From assembly GCF_000021965.1 (NCBI RefSeq), contig NC_011832.1, forward strand, positions 2,459,242 to 2,523,241: a stretch of 64,000 nucleotides of DNA, given 5' to 3'. Under the pieces are notes generated by a model. That model was given only the letters and a program-made list of their open reading frames with translations. It did no database searches and was not told where the DNA came from. Positions 19,016-27,679 of the stretch are shown here, piece by piece; position 1 is the first letter of the stretch, and the number at the start of each line of letters is the position of its first letter. Source of the stretch: Methanosphaerula palustris E1-9c (GTDB lineage Archaea > Halobacteriota > Methanomicrobia > Methanomicrobiales > Methanospirillaceae). A program made the position numbers and the translations under genes.

Positions 19016-20223
19016 CCTTCCTTGACCTCCTCATTCGTAAGACCCTCTTTTGGAGCCTGATTCATCATGCTCCAGGGGAGAACGGTGATGGTGGTCCTAC
19101 TCTCCCAACAGTATGCCTCGACCCGGGTCACCACCCGACCGGCCATGCTGCTGGAGGTCAGGATCAGCGAGTCCTGCCCACTGAGCGCGCGAAGGATGCA
19201 TTTGTCGATCACCCCATAGGTGAACTCGAGGGTCAGGTCCTCCAGGGTGGCACATTGTTTCGCACGGGTTCCCATCGCCCCAATTGCGAGGCCAGGGTGA
19301 TCATTCACCCACGCGGCGATCGATGACGTCTCCACCTCATCGACATTGCAGACCGAGATAGTACCCGGCGTCGGATGAACGCAGGCCTCGTGATGGATGT
19401 GCTCGAGGATATAGACCATATCAAGGACACTGCGTGGTTTATGGTCAGGCTGAACGAACCCGCGCCGCCCGAGCTCCTGTGAGAGTTCGAGGAGGGTCGG
19501 CACCGAGAGGTGCGCTCTCCGCACATACTCGGTGTTCCCGAACGCCACGTCCGGCACGTCCTCCTTGAGGATCCTGCCGTCGAGCAGGAGGATCGCCCGG
19601 TCTGCCCACGGATACGCCAGTTCGACATCATGGGTGGAGATGATCACCGTCTTTCCGTCATGGTGCAACTCATCGAGCAATTCCATGAGATCCTCCGAGC
19701 CGGCAGGGTCGAGGCCGCTCGTCGGCTCGTCGAAGACCAGCACGTCAGGGTCCATGGCGAGCACCCCGGCGATCGCCACCCGTTTCTTCTCTCCGCCAGA
19801 GAGCTGGTGAGGCGGGCGGCGCTCGAACCCCTCGAGCCCGACATACTGGAGGGCAAGCGCAACAGCCCGTCGGATAGCCGGCTCATCGAACCCAAGGTTG
19901 GCCGGGCCGAACGCCACGTCCTGGTACACGGTCGGCGCGATGATCTGACGGTCGGAGTTCTGCAGCACGTACCCGACCCGTCGTCGGAGCTGACGGAGGG
20001 ACCGGGTATCGTACCGGATCGGTTCATTATCGAAGAGCATGGTGCCAGCGTCCGGACGGATCATACCATTGAACATCTGCAACAGCGTGGACTTGCCGGC
20101 GCCGTTGGGGCCCACGAGCGCGATCTTCTCACCCGGACGGATATGGAAACTGATCCCCCTGATCGCCTCTCGGCTCCCCGGGTACCGATACCTGATATCC
20201 CGTGCTTCGATGATGATGCTCAT
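19012..20223 (-). CDS. cbiO: CbiO-type ECF transporter ATPase with a C-terminal extension
   Basis: A 403-residue protein. Residues 1-270 are an energy-coupling-factor ATPase with Walker A GPNGAGKST, signature LSGGEKKR and Walker B VLVFDEPTSGLD. Residues about 285-403 are an additional domain not part of a normal CbiO (ISVCNVDEVETSSIAAW, then IGAMGTRAKQCATLEDL). I do not recognise it. It powers uptake of cobalt or nickel with CbiQ, CbiM and CbiN. The gene overlaps cbiQ and the CDF gene by four bases each. Confidence 0.9.
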   Translation of the reverse strand: MSIIIEARDIRYRYPGSREAIRGISFHIRPGEKIALVGPNGAGKSTLLQMFNGMIRPDAGTMLFDNEPIRYDTRSLRQLRRRVGYVLQNSDRQIIAPTVYQDVAFGPANLGFDEPAIRRAVALALQYVGLEGFERRPPHQLSGGEKKRVAIAGVLAMDPDVLVFDEPTSGLDPAGSEDLMELLDELHHDGKTVIISTHDVELAYPWADRAILLLDGRILKEDVPDVAFGNTEYVRRAHLSVPTLLELSQELGRRGFVQPDHKPRSVLDMVYILEHIHHEACVHPTPGTISVCNVDEVETSSIAAWVNDHPGLAIGAMGTRAKQCATLEDLTLEFTYGVIDKCILRALSGQDSLILTSSSMAGRVVTRVEAYCWESRTTITVLPWSMMNQAPKEGLTNEEVKEG

Positions 20224-21020
20224 GGGATCATCCCCCAGGGCCTCATCGCCAGCAGTATACCGGTCAGCCCGGCCAGGTACAGCAGTACCGGGACGAGTGA
20301 CTGTAATTGCATCGGTTCCGCCAGATCCAACGAAGGAAATATACCATCATAGCAGCGGCAGTCCATCGCATGGATCAGGTCCTCTCCTGCACACCAACTG
20401 GAGATGAAGAGCGTCCCGCAGAGCATGGAGAAGGAGCGGACGGCCTCCCCTGGTCGGCTGTAGCCGAGGCGCATCACCTGCGCATGCCAGATCTCGACGG
20501 CCTGGTCATAGATGATGAAGATGTACCGGTAGACGATCATCATCAGGTCGATCAGTTCGATGGGGATCCCGATACGCTTCATACCGTTGAAGAGGTCCGT
20601 CATGGGCGTCGTCAGCGTGATGAAGAAGAGCGAGACCGAAGAGCCGAAGACCCGACAAAGCACCAGCAGACTCTGGCTGACAGCCCCAGTGGTGATGGTG
20701 AGATTGATCCATGGCACCGGGTTGAACCGAAAGATCACATCTCCTCCCCCGAGCATGAAGAGGAGGACGACGACGCTCATGGTGGTGAAGACGATCGGAC
20801 CGAGCAGGAGTTTCCCATACTGGATCGGTGAGACCCGCCCCGGACCGATCAGTACTAGACTGAGGATAATGCCCGAGATCACCGGCACCACCGGGGACGG
20901 GGAGATAAGACAGAGGATCAGAGATCCCAACGCAAAAATGAGTTTTGTTCCGGGGTGGATATGCCGGAATGCACTCTGCTGGGCGATGGAATCCAGATTC
21001 GTTTCAATCATAGAACTCAC
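20220..21020 (-). CDS. cbiQ: CbiQ, ECF transporter transmembrane coupling protein
   Basis: A 266-residue membrane protein with about five to six helices. The cytosolic coupling motifs that contact the ATPase are visible as EIWHAQVMRLGY (AR[GS]-like region) and AMDCRCYDGIFP near the C-terminus. It couples CbiO to the substrate-binding CbiM/CbiN. Overlaps cbiN and cbiO by four bases. Confidence 0.9.
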   Translation of the reverse strand: MSSMIETNLDSIAQQSAFRHIHPGTKLIFALGSLILCLISPSPVVPVISGIILSLVLIGPGRVSPIQYGKLLLGPIVFTTMSVVVLLFMLGGGDVIFRFNPVPWINLTITTGAVSQSLLVLCRVFGSSVSLFFITLTTPMTDLFNGMKRIGIPIELIDLMMIVYRYIFIIYDQAVEIWHAQVMRLGYSRPGEAVRSFSMLCGTLFISSWCAGEDLIHAMDCRCYDGIFPSLDLAEPMQLQSLVPVLLYLAGLTGILLAMRPWGMIP

Positions 21021-21322
21021 AGGGTTGGCGAGGATCGTCGCTGCCCCAGCCAGTACCCGAGGACCAGCCCGACCACTAAGCCACCGAAGGTGGCCTGTAA
21101 GGCAAAGAGCGAGGACTCGATCTCACCACTTGGGGGGACGTACTGGGGGATCAGGGGTTTGAAGGAGTCGACAGAGTGGCCGGTCAGGTTGGCGATCATA
21201 TCAGACCCCACGTCGTCAGACCCGGTAAATTCATGAGTGCCCCCTGAACTGGTGATGATGAAGAGCCCGACAAAGGCGATCAGGGTGATGAGGGTGAACA
21301 CTTCAAGTTTCCTCTTAAACAT
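21017..21322 (-). CDS. cbiN: CbiN, small transmembrane component
   Basis: A 101-residue protein with two membrane helices (residues ~7-24 and ~75-92) joined by a Gly/Asp/Glu-rich loop containing FTGSDDVGSDMIANL. CbiN is required with CbiM for Co2+ uptake. It overlaps cbiM and cbiQ. Confidence 0.87.
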   Translation of the reverse strand: MFKRKLEVFTLITLIAFVGLFIITSSGGTHEFTGSDDVGSDMIANLTGHSVDSFKPLIPQYVPPSGEIESSLFALQATFGGLVVGLVLGYWLGQRRSSPTL

Positions 21323-22029
21323 CAGGCCACCTCTGCATCGCCGGCCAGCCGCGCTTTCGCGATCTGTTCCTCTGAGAAGACATGAAGTTTCAGGATGATC
21401 TCAGGCTTGAGCTGGATGATGTACTTGAAGACCAGGGCGAGCACGACACCCTCCATGATCGAGAGCGGAATCTGAGTGATCGCAAAGATCGAGAAGAACG
21501 CTGAGAATGATGCCAGGAACCCGCCGACCTGGGCCGGGTAGGCCAGGGCCAGCTCGAAAGAGGTGATGATATACGTGACAATATCAGCAACGGCAGATGC
21601 CAGAAAGACGGTCACATAGATGTTGATCGACGTGTCCTTCATGAGTTTGTACACGGCGTACCCGGCTATCGGACCGCCGATGGCCATGGAGACCATGTTG
21701 GCGCCCATCGTGGAGAGGCCGCCATGAGCAAGCAGGAGGGCCTGAAAGAGAAGCACGATCGCACCGACGACTGCAGTGACACAGTACCCGAAACAGATGG
21801 TCGACAAACCAGTCCCAGTCGGATGGGAACAACTCCCAGTGACCGAAGGGAGCTTCAGGGCCGAGAGGATGAAGATGAACGCTCCGCAGACCCCGAGCAA
21901 AGGCAGGTACTCCCGGTCTTCTTTCATCATTCGACGCAGTTGAATAATTCCCATGACAAGGAACGGCAGGGCGATGAGCCACCATACGAGACACCAGCCG
22001 GCCGGTAGAAATCCTTCCATAATATGCAT
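21322..22029 (-). CDS. cbiM: CbiM, cobalt/nickel substrate-binding membrane protein
   Basis: A 235-residue protein starting MHIMEGFLPAGWC; the Met1/His2 N-terminus of CbiM coordinates the metal and must be exposed, which decides this start over longer upstream frames. GGAG lies 7-10 bases before it. Seven hydrophobic segments follow, with the conserved TGSCSHPTGTGLS loop supplying a further His. It begins the cbiMNQO-CDF operon. The imported cobalt would serve cobamide synthesis, which MtrA needs. Confidence 0.93.
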   Translation of the reverse strand: MHIMEGFLPAGWCLVWWLIALPFLVMGIIQLRRMMKEDREYLPLLGVCGAFIFILSALKLPSVTGSCSHPTGTGLSTICFGYCVTAVVGAIVLLFQALLLAHGGLSTMGANMVSMAIGGPIAGYAVYKLMKDTSINIYVTVFLASAVADIVTYIITSFELALAYPAQVGGFLASFSAFFSIFAITQIPLSIMEGVVLALVFKYIIQLKPEIILKLHVFSEEQIAKARLAGDAEVA

Positions 22030-22189
22030 TTTATTTCTCCACTCAAGTGTACCTGTTATAATTAAATAAAATTTGCTTTTTGATTTTATCGTGGAATCCC
22101 CATCCATTCGGTGTTGGTTGGAATTTCTGGATCGGATCTGACACAGGAACCTGGAGATTGATGATACGATCACAGCATACTCCCCTGGG

Positions 22190-22744
22190 TTGCCTCTCTC
22201 AGGGGGTCAGGATGGTTTCAACAGGAAAGCATTCCAAACTGGGCGAACTGATCGGAAAGGGGGTGATCTTGGCCCCCAGACCGCACTGGAACGTCAGACC
22301 GACCCCTCGCCAGCCTCTCAGAGGAACGTCCTCGACCGGCTTGCACGCTTCTCGGTGACTGAGGAGGATCTCTGAGGATGTGCTCAGGATCTGGCAAATG
22401 AGTCCCGGTCGACGGGGCTCTCAAAAGAGGCGTTCATCACCCGGTTGAAGATGCTGGCGCAGGATCCGTCGCTCGTCGTCCTTGTGGCGGCACTGCTTCA
22501 TATCATCGATGAAGCAGCCTGGGGTCTCCTGCCAGAGGCCGAGGCCTGCGAGGTGGCCAGCAGCATAGTGAAGCATACGGCCGGAGTCGAGGTGATACCA
22601 TGGGATAAGAAAAGGACCACGGTGCAGGAGTCGATCCTGCACGATCTGAAGATGACTGTATGTACCTGGGTACTGCAGGATTGTTCGGGTGTGAACACCC
22701 CTCTGGCACCAATGCAAAGGGGAACGGTAAAGCAGAAGTCATGA
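22190..22744 (+). pseudogene. Possible decayed gene of unknown family
   Basis: One plus-strand frame runs from 22190 to 22744 with a single internal stop (22373-22375). The part after the stop looks protein-like: an acidic, helix-rich stretch with TRLKMLAQDPSLVVLVAALL and HIIDEAAWGLLPEAEACEV. No start codon other than TTG at 22445 is available for the second half. I do not recognise the family. It may be a remnant or chance; the AT-rich promoter of cbiM lies at 22030-22090. Confidence 0.3.
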
Positions 22745-22762
22745 GATCTGAAAAGAGAGAAC

Positions 22763-23122
22763 ATGTCAAAAATTATTGGATTCAGTCCTGATTCGTCAAC
22801 GATGCAGGATATAGAGGAGTTTGAGAACAAAGTGATGATCCGGCGGAAGAACCGGGTGCTGCTGGGAACGGTGTATGCCGATATCCAGCAGGATCAGTGG
22901 GCGGTCGCGATGGCATATAACCTATCCCATCATCCGGGACTGTACGGACATGAGCATGGGCTCGAAGTGAGGTACTCCTATTCACCACAAACCGGGGCCG
23001 GCGTGAGGATGTTCCGCTCTGATGTCGACCAGGAGCGTACGCTGGATGTGGCCGGGTTCAAGAGCCCGGATGCGTTTATCAGGTATGCAGTGGACCAAGA
23101 GAAGAGACTGGCGAACGAGTAA
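22763..23122 (+). CDS. Hypothetical 119-residue protein
   Basis: A soluble, charged protein (DIEEFENKVMIRRKNRVLLG, DVDQERTLDVAGFKSPDAF) without signal peptide, membrane helix or known motif. AGAGAG lies seven bases before the ATG. It stands alone between the cbi operon and speB. Codon use and amphipathic pattern look like a real gene, but the function is unknown. Confidence 0.55.
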   Translation: MSKIIGFSPDSSTMQDIEEFENKVMIRRKNRVLLGTVYADIQQDQWAVAMAYNLSHHPGLYGHEHGLEVRYSYSPQTGAGVRMFRSDVDQERTLDVAGFKSPDAFIRYAVDQEKRLANE

Positions 23123-23275
23123 AATTCTGTTGATCCGAGGAGGAGGGAGGGGATGATCAGCCAGACTGAGTTCCATCGCCAGCCTCTTTGGAAGGTCAAA
23201 CGCGATCGGGTGGAAAATGGATAAAGAAAAAGGAGATTGAGATTAAGAGCGATATCTTCTTCACTCAATTAACTC

Positions 23276-24139
23276 TCAATCAGTGCCGGCTCGCCGGGCA
23301 GACCAGTGAGCCGCGATGAAGAGGCGGATCAGTTCGGTGGCCACCGCCGCCGTCTGGCCGTCATCGGTCGGGCAGACCTCGACATAGTCGAAGCCGACAG
23401 CCTGCGGAGCGAGCCGGGTCACCACCTCGCGGAGATCATACGGGGTCAACCCGAACGGCTCCGGGGTGCCGAGACCGGGAGTATAACAACAGTCGATTGC
23501 ATCGGCGTCGATCGAGAGATAGACTCCCTGATCCCCAATCGTCTGCTGCACCTCGTCGAGCACTACGCCGATCCCATCCCTCCGCACCTGGTCTGAGGAG
23601 TAGAGGATCAGTTCCTTCGCAAACTCGTACTGCTCGCGGGTGCCGCTCCGCTGGCCAATCATCACGATGTTGGTCGTCCCCTCATTGTAGACCAGCCGGG
23701 ATGTGCACCCATGGTTATAGACTGCGCCCCGGTACTCCTCGCGGAGGTCCAGATGGGCATCACAGACGACGAACCAGTCGGGCTTCACCGCCCTGACCGC
23801 GCCGACGGTGAGCGTGTGCTCTCCACCAAAAAAAATCGGAATCTTTCGATCCCTGATCAGGTCAGCGATCGCCTCTGCGACCATTGCGACCGCCTCCTCT
23901 GAGACAACCGGCAGGTCGAGATCCCCGAGATCACAGATCGGGACCTGATCCAGGTCCAGATCATAGACTGGGATATAGGGTTCAAAATTATAGGAAACAT
24001 CCCGTATAGCCCGGGGGCCAAAGCGCGTTCCTGGCCGGTACGATGTCGTACCATCAAACGGGCCCCCGAGCATACAATACCGGGCGTCGGCATAGAGTGC
24101 CTCGGCATCAGCAAAGAGATAGTTCAGGACGTTTTGCAT
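23276..24139 (-). CDS. speB: Agmatinase (ureohydrolase family)
   Basis: A 287-residue enzyme that releases urea from agmatine to give putrescine. The binuclear Mn2+ site is seen in GGEHTL, DAHLDLREEY and SIDADAID. The last motif continues CCYTPGLGTPEPFG, with Cys-Cys where many agmatinases have Pro-Ala/Ser. The start at 24139 (MQNVLNYLFADAEALY) is chosen by length; the frame stays open farther upstream. It is 22 bases downstream of the aIF5A gene. Polyamine made here would feed the hypusine-type modification of aIF5A. Confidence 0.88.
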   Translation of the reverse strand: MQNVLNYLFADAEALYADARYCMLGGPFDGTTSYRPGTRFGPRAIRDVSYNFEPYIPVYDLDLDQVPICDLGDLDLPVVSEEAVAMVAEAIADLIRDRKIPIFFGGEHTLTVGAVRAVKPDWFVVCDAHLDLREEYRGAVYNHGCTSRLVYNEGTTNIVMIGQRSGTREQYEFAKELILYSSDQVRRDGIGVVLDEVQQTIGDQGVYLSIDADAIDCCYTPGLGTPEPFGLTPYDLREVVTRLAPQAVGFDYVEVCPTDDGQTAAVATELIRLFIAAHWSARRAGTD

Positions 24140-24161
24140 ACGGTTACTAGAGCCGTACTGA

Positions 24162-24539
24162 TTAATCCAGTTTCCGCATCCCCATCGATTCGATGTAGGT
24201 GACCTCTTTCCCCACCTCGACATCGTTCTTCTTATCATCGGTGATCTTGATCTCGAAGTTCGTGAACTCCTTAAGGTCCATCAACTGAGCCATGTCCCCG
24301 CTGATCGAGAGCACCTGTGCCGCCTTCCGTTCAACGATCGGGACGTATGTCTTGGCTGATACCGGCTGAACAATCGAGCGCTTAACGCCGTCAAAGATTC
24401 CGACCACATCGATACGTGCCTTGGCCGCACCGTGTTTGCCTGGCTTTGATGTGTTGATACCGAGAATCTTGCATGGCTGATCATCGACCACCATGTACCG
24501 TCCGTCCTTGAGCTTTCCAATTTCTGTCTGTTCCTTCAT
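24162..24539 (-). CDS. eif5A: Translation initiation factor aIF5A
   Basis: A 125-residue factor with the N-terminal SH3-like domain carrying the exposed loop TSKPGKHGAAKA. Lys35 in this loop is the site of the deoxyhypusine/hypusine modification derived from spermidine. The C-terminal OB-fold domain follows from about residue 72. It relieves ribosome stalling. First gene of the unit with speB, transcribed from the AT-rich region 24540-24634. Confidence 0.95.
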   Translation of the reverse strand: MKEQTEIGKLKDGRYMVVDDQPCKILGINTSKPGKHGAAKARIDVVGIFDGVKRSIVQPVSAKTYVPIVERKAAQVLSISGDMAQLMDLKEFTNFEIKITDDKKNDVEVGKEVTYIESMGMRKLD

Positions 24540-24634
24540 CTTAATAACACCCGATATATCAGTTGCAGTGATAGTTTATCTTGATTGAATTACATAAATA
24601 CGACGTACGGATACCATAAAAAACCGGAGGTTTC

Positions 24635-25411
24635 ATGGAGTTTCTTGCTGCTTGTGAAGAGATGGCTGAACAGGTCGGGACGGCGATCGCCGATCTCGTC
24701 GATACCGAGGATGGAGATCAGTTCATCAGGATGGGGGCCGATGGCACCCCGACCAAGAAGATCGATCAGATCGCCGAGGATCTGGTCGTCGAGTACCTGA
24801 CCACCCACCGCCTCTGTAAAACTCTGATCAGCGAGGAGTGCGGTAAGATGGATATCGGTGGCGAGAAAGGGACGATCTTTCTCGATCCGGTCGACGGCAC
24901 CTACAACGCCCTATCAGGGATCCCATTCTATGCGATCTCGATCGCCTATGCCGAGGGGGGCGTGGTCAGGAAGGGGTTCGTCCGGGACCTGGCCAATGAC
25001 GAGACCTTCTCTGCAGAACTCGGTAAGGGAGCCTTCCATAACGGCGAACCGGTCACCACCTCGTCGACTTCGTTGCTCGAGGCGAGCGCGATGTCGATCT
25101 ATGGGCGCAAGTTCGATCCGGCCAACGTGATGGATCTCGGCCGAACCGTCCGCCGCTGGCGGCTGCTCGGGGCATCGGCCCTCGAACTCTGTTACACTGG
25201 TTGCGGCCGGCTCGACGGGTTCATCGATCTCCGTGGCACTCTCCGGGTCACCGATGCGGCTGCCGGGATCCTGATCTGCACCGAGGCCGGTGGAACAGTC
25301 ACGGACCGGGACGGGCTCCCACTCCACTTCCCCGACGAGGTGACGATCGGTCGCTGCCTGGTCGCTACCAACGGGGTGCTCCACCCGAAAGTGATCGAGT
25401 ACCTGAGATGA
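24635..25411 (+). CDS. Bifunctional inositol monophosphatase/fructose-1,6-bisphosphatase
   Basis: A 258-residue IMPase-superfamily phosphatase. Metal-binding motifs are [16 protein letters not shown] and the C-terminal [16 protein letters not shown]. Archaeal members usually act on both inositol phosphate and fructose bisphosphate. GGAGG lies five bases before the ATG. It is followed four bases later by nadK; in several archaea these two are adjacent or fused, so both products are supported by context. Confidence 0.9.
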
Positions 25412-25415
25412 TCCC

Positions 25416-26228
25416 ATGAAACTGCTGCTGATGTCCCGTATCGACAGCGAAGAGACGCTGGCATATACCCGGACGCTCGGAATAGACCTTGAAAATGTCG
25501 GTTTTCAGATCATCTATGACACGGCCACAGCTTCAGCCTTGGAAGTGAATGGGGTTCCCCTCTCCTCTGCAGACCCGGACGCGGTCGTGGCGATTGGCGG
25601 GGACGGGACGATCCTGCTCTGCATTCAGCAGATGAACATTCAGCGCCCCATCATCGGGATCAACCGGGGTGAGGTGGGATTCCTCGCGGACCTTGAGCCA
25701 GAGGAGGCGTTCTCGTTTCTGAAGGAACTGAAGCCCGGCTTCCCTGTGGAGCGAAGGATGAGGATCGACCTCTCGGTCGACGGCAAACCACTCGGAACCG
25801 CGCTGAACGAGGCAGTGATCGTGACCAGCCGGCCAGCCAAGATGCTCCGGTTCTCGGTGCTGGTCGATGGGGTCCGCGCCGAGCAGTTTCGGGGGGACGG
25901 CCTCCTGATCAGCACCCCGACCGGCTCGACGGCGTACGCGATGAGTGCCGGGGGGCCGATCATCGACCCCCGGATCGAGGGGTTTCTGCTGGTTCCGCTC
26001 GCACCATACATGCTCTCGTCCCGCCCGCACCTGATCTGTGCGACCAGAACCCTCGCAGTCAGGCTGGAGGCGAGCAAACCGGCGCACCTGGTCTTGGACG
26101 GGCAGCGGACGATCGATCTCGGGGACCAGGCGACGATCGAGATGACCCGCTCGCCAGAGCCAGCACAGTTCATCGATGTGAACCGGAACTTCTTCTCCAA
26201 GGTCGAGCAGAAACTCCGAAATCTCTGA
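25416..26228 (+). CDS. nadK: NAD kinase
   Basis: A 270-residue enzyme making NADP from NAD and ATP or polyphosphate. The phosphate-binding motif GGDGT, the NE-type motif (TALNEAVI) and [20 protein letters not shown] are present. Length is normal. The end of this gene ([19 protein letters not shown]) is repeated in degraded form at 31403-31461, upstream of the DUF169 gene. Confidence 0.94.
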
Positions 26229-26322
26229 TCCTCCCTGAATCCCCCCATATTTTTTGCAGTTCAACGAGTGAACCATGACCAGTATGCCAAAAACCATAGA
26301 TCACACAGCCAGAGCAGTTCCC
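26163..26322 (+). repeat. Old imperfect direct repeat, copy A (nadK 3' end plus DUF169-like 5' end)
   Basis: About 160 bp that align with 31394-31557. The nadK part is about 87% identical over 61 bases by eye with one single-base gap in the other copy; the part after CAACGAGTGAAxCATGA is about 75% identical. In copy A nadK is intact and the DUF169-like start is orphaned. Confidence 0.8.
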
Positions 26323-26613
26323 CGGACCTACCAGCAGAGTCTTGAACAGGAGCAGGCGGTAGTAATTCTTGGTATCTCCCGCAAAACAGTCTGGCGCGAC
26401 ATTCAAGAGGCACACCGTAAGGTCACGGATGTCCTCATGCATGGCCAGCATCACCAGCACCATCCCTTCCCAGAGCACCGAGACCGGTCGCTGGACACGA
26501 TGCGGGTGTTGAATAGACCCTATGCAGCGGAACCACGGAGTATCTTTGACAACACACAAGCACATCTTCGGACCAGTCCTCTCCCGCAGGCTCGGACTAT
26601 CGCTCGGCATTGA
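26275..26613 (+). pseudogene. Chimeric remnant: DUF169-like start fused to a DUF134 3' fragment
   Basis: An open frame of 112 codons that is not a normal gene. Residues 1-16 (MTSMPKTIDHTARAVP) resemble the start of the DUF169 protein at 31508. Residues 24-57 (EQEQAVVILGISRKTVWRDI and on) match the helix-turn-helix of the DUF134 protein at 30572 (EQEEAAARLGVSRKTAWRDL). The DUF134 N-terminus with its cysteines is missing, and the tail runs into the radical SAM gene. It marks a past rearrangement. Confidence 0.72.
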
Positions 26614-27514
26614 TCTGATCCCATTCAAGACCTGCTCGTATAACTGTGTCTATTGTGAATGCGGATCCTCGCCAGATCTGACCATTATACGGCAGGAATT
26701 TTTCCCCGTAGAACAGGTCATCTCCGAGGTCCGTGACGTGCTCGCATCCCGCCCCCACCTCGATTCGATCACGTTTGCCGGTTCCGGTGAACCGACCCTC
26801 TCCCGGTCGCTCGGGCAGGTGATCACGTTCATAAAACGCGAGTACCCGGAGTATACCCTGAGTGTCCTCACCAACGGAAGTCTCATGACCGATCAGGGGG
26901 TTCGGGATGAACTGACCCCTGCCGACCGGGTCATTCCGACCCTGACCACGGCCTCCCAGGAGACTTTCGAGCGCATTCACCATCCCCACTCCTCGCTCAG
27001 CATAGAGGCGATCATCACGGGAATGGTGCAGTTTCGGAAGATGTACGCCGGTGCGCTCTGGCTCGAAGTGTTCGTCATCCCCGGCCTGAATACCTCTGCA
27101 GCGGAGCTGGCCGGCCTGAAATGGGCGATTGAACGGATCGATCCGGATCGTGTCCAGCTGAATACCCTTGACCGGCCTCCTGCCGAGGATTGGGTTCAGG
27201 CGGCTTCGGACGCCGAACTGGAACGGGTCAGTGCAGTGCTTGGACGGTCTGGGGTCGAGATCGTCGGCCGGGACCATCCCGGTTGCCGGGCAGAAAAGAC
27301 GAAGACGAATGTCAGCGACCTGATCCAGGCGACGCTCTATCGCCGGCCGTCAACCCTCGAAGACCTCGTACGGACCACCAGCCTGAGCACCGGCGAGCTG
27401 GCTGACATTCTTGGCGTGCTCGAAGAGAAAGGGACGATTACTTCCCAGAAGGGGACCCGCGGAATTTTTTATTCAATCTGCCAGAAAAATTCCATCAATG
27501 GGATACCTGAATGA
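26522..27514 (+). CDS. Radical SAM protein, COG0731-like, with C-terminal winged helix
   Basis: A 330-residue protein (or 322 from the TTG at 26546, which has GGAG five bases upstream). The N-terminus FGPVLSRRLGLSLGIDLIPF followed by CSYNCVYC (Cys38, 42, 45) is typical of COG0731-type radical SAM enzymes, related to but distinct from the wyosine enzyme Taw1. GSGEPTL and NGSLM are SAM-contact motifs. From about 270 a small winged-helix domain follows (LEDLVRTTSLSTGELADILG). The substrate is unknown. The stop overlaps the start of the truncated gene at 27511 as ATGA. Confidence 0.82.
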   Translation: MQRNHGVSLTTHKHIFGPVLSRRLGLSLGIDLIPFKTCSYNCVYCECGSSPDLTIIRQEFFPVEQVISEVRDVLASRPHLDSITFAGSGEPTLSRSLGQVITFIKREYPEYTLSVLTNGSLMTDQGVRDELTPADRVIPTLTTASQETFERIHHPHSSLSIEAIITGMVQFRKMYAGALWLEVFVIPGLNTSAAELAGLKWAIERIDPDRVQLNTLDRPPAEDWVQAASDAELERVSAVLGRSGVEIVGRDHPGCRAEKTKTNVSDLIQATLYRRPSTLEDLVRTTSLSTGELADILGVLEEKGTITSQKGTRGIFYSICQKNSINGIPE

Positions 27515-27669
27515 AGGTTACCATTCTCGTGGACAATACCGCTCTCTTCGACCGATTCTTCATCGCAGAGCACGGTTTTTCCGTATTTGTTCCTTCCTCC
27601 AGGGAGAAGGTGCTCTGGAAGAGGAGGAGTCCCAGCTGTCATAAACGGGGGATGGGTGATTCCAATTGA
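27511..27669 (+). pseudogene. Truncated metallo-beta-lactamase-fold gene, N-terminal fragment
   Basis: Starts inside the radical SAM stop (ATGA). Residues 1-27 (MKVTILVDNTALFDRFFIAE, then HGFSVFV) match the N-terminus of COG1237-type metallo-beta-lactamase proteins. After that the frame runs into unrelated residues and stops at 27667-27669. None of the metal-binding HxHxDH region is left. The loss is not simply the IS insertion, since nothing recognisable continues beyond 28696. Confidence 0.65.
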
Positions 27670-27679
27670 TTGAAATTCA

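Noticed and set aside
22030-22190. Cobalamin or cobalt riboswitch before cbiM
   Set aside because: The leader is AT-rich and short of stable paired elements; no B12-box-like or NiCo-like sequence was found, and such riboswitches are not expected here.
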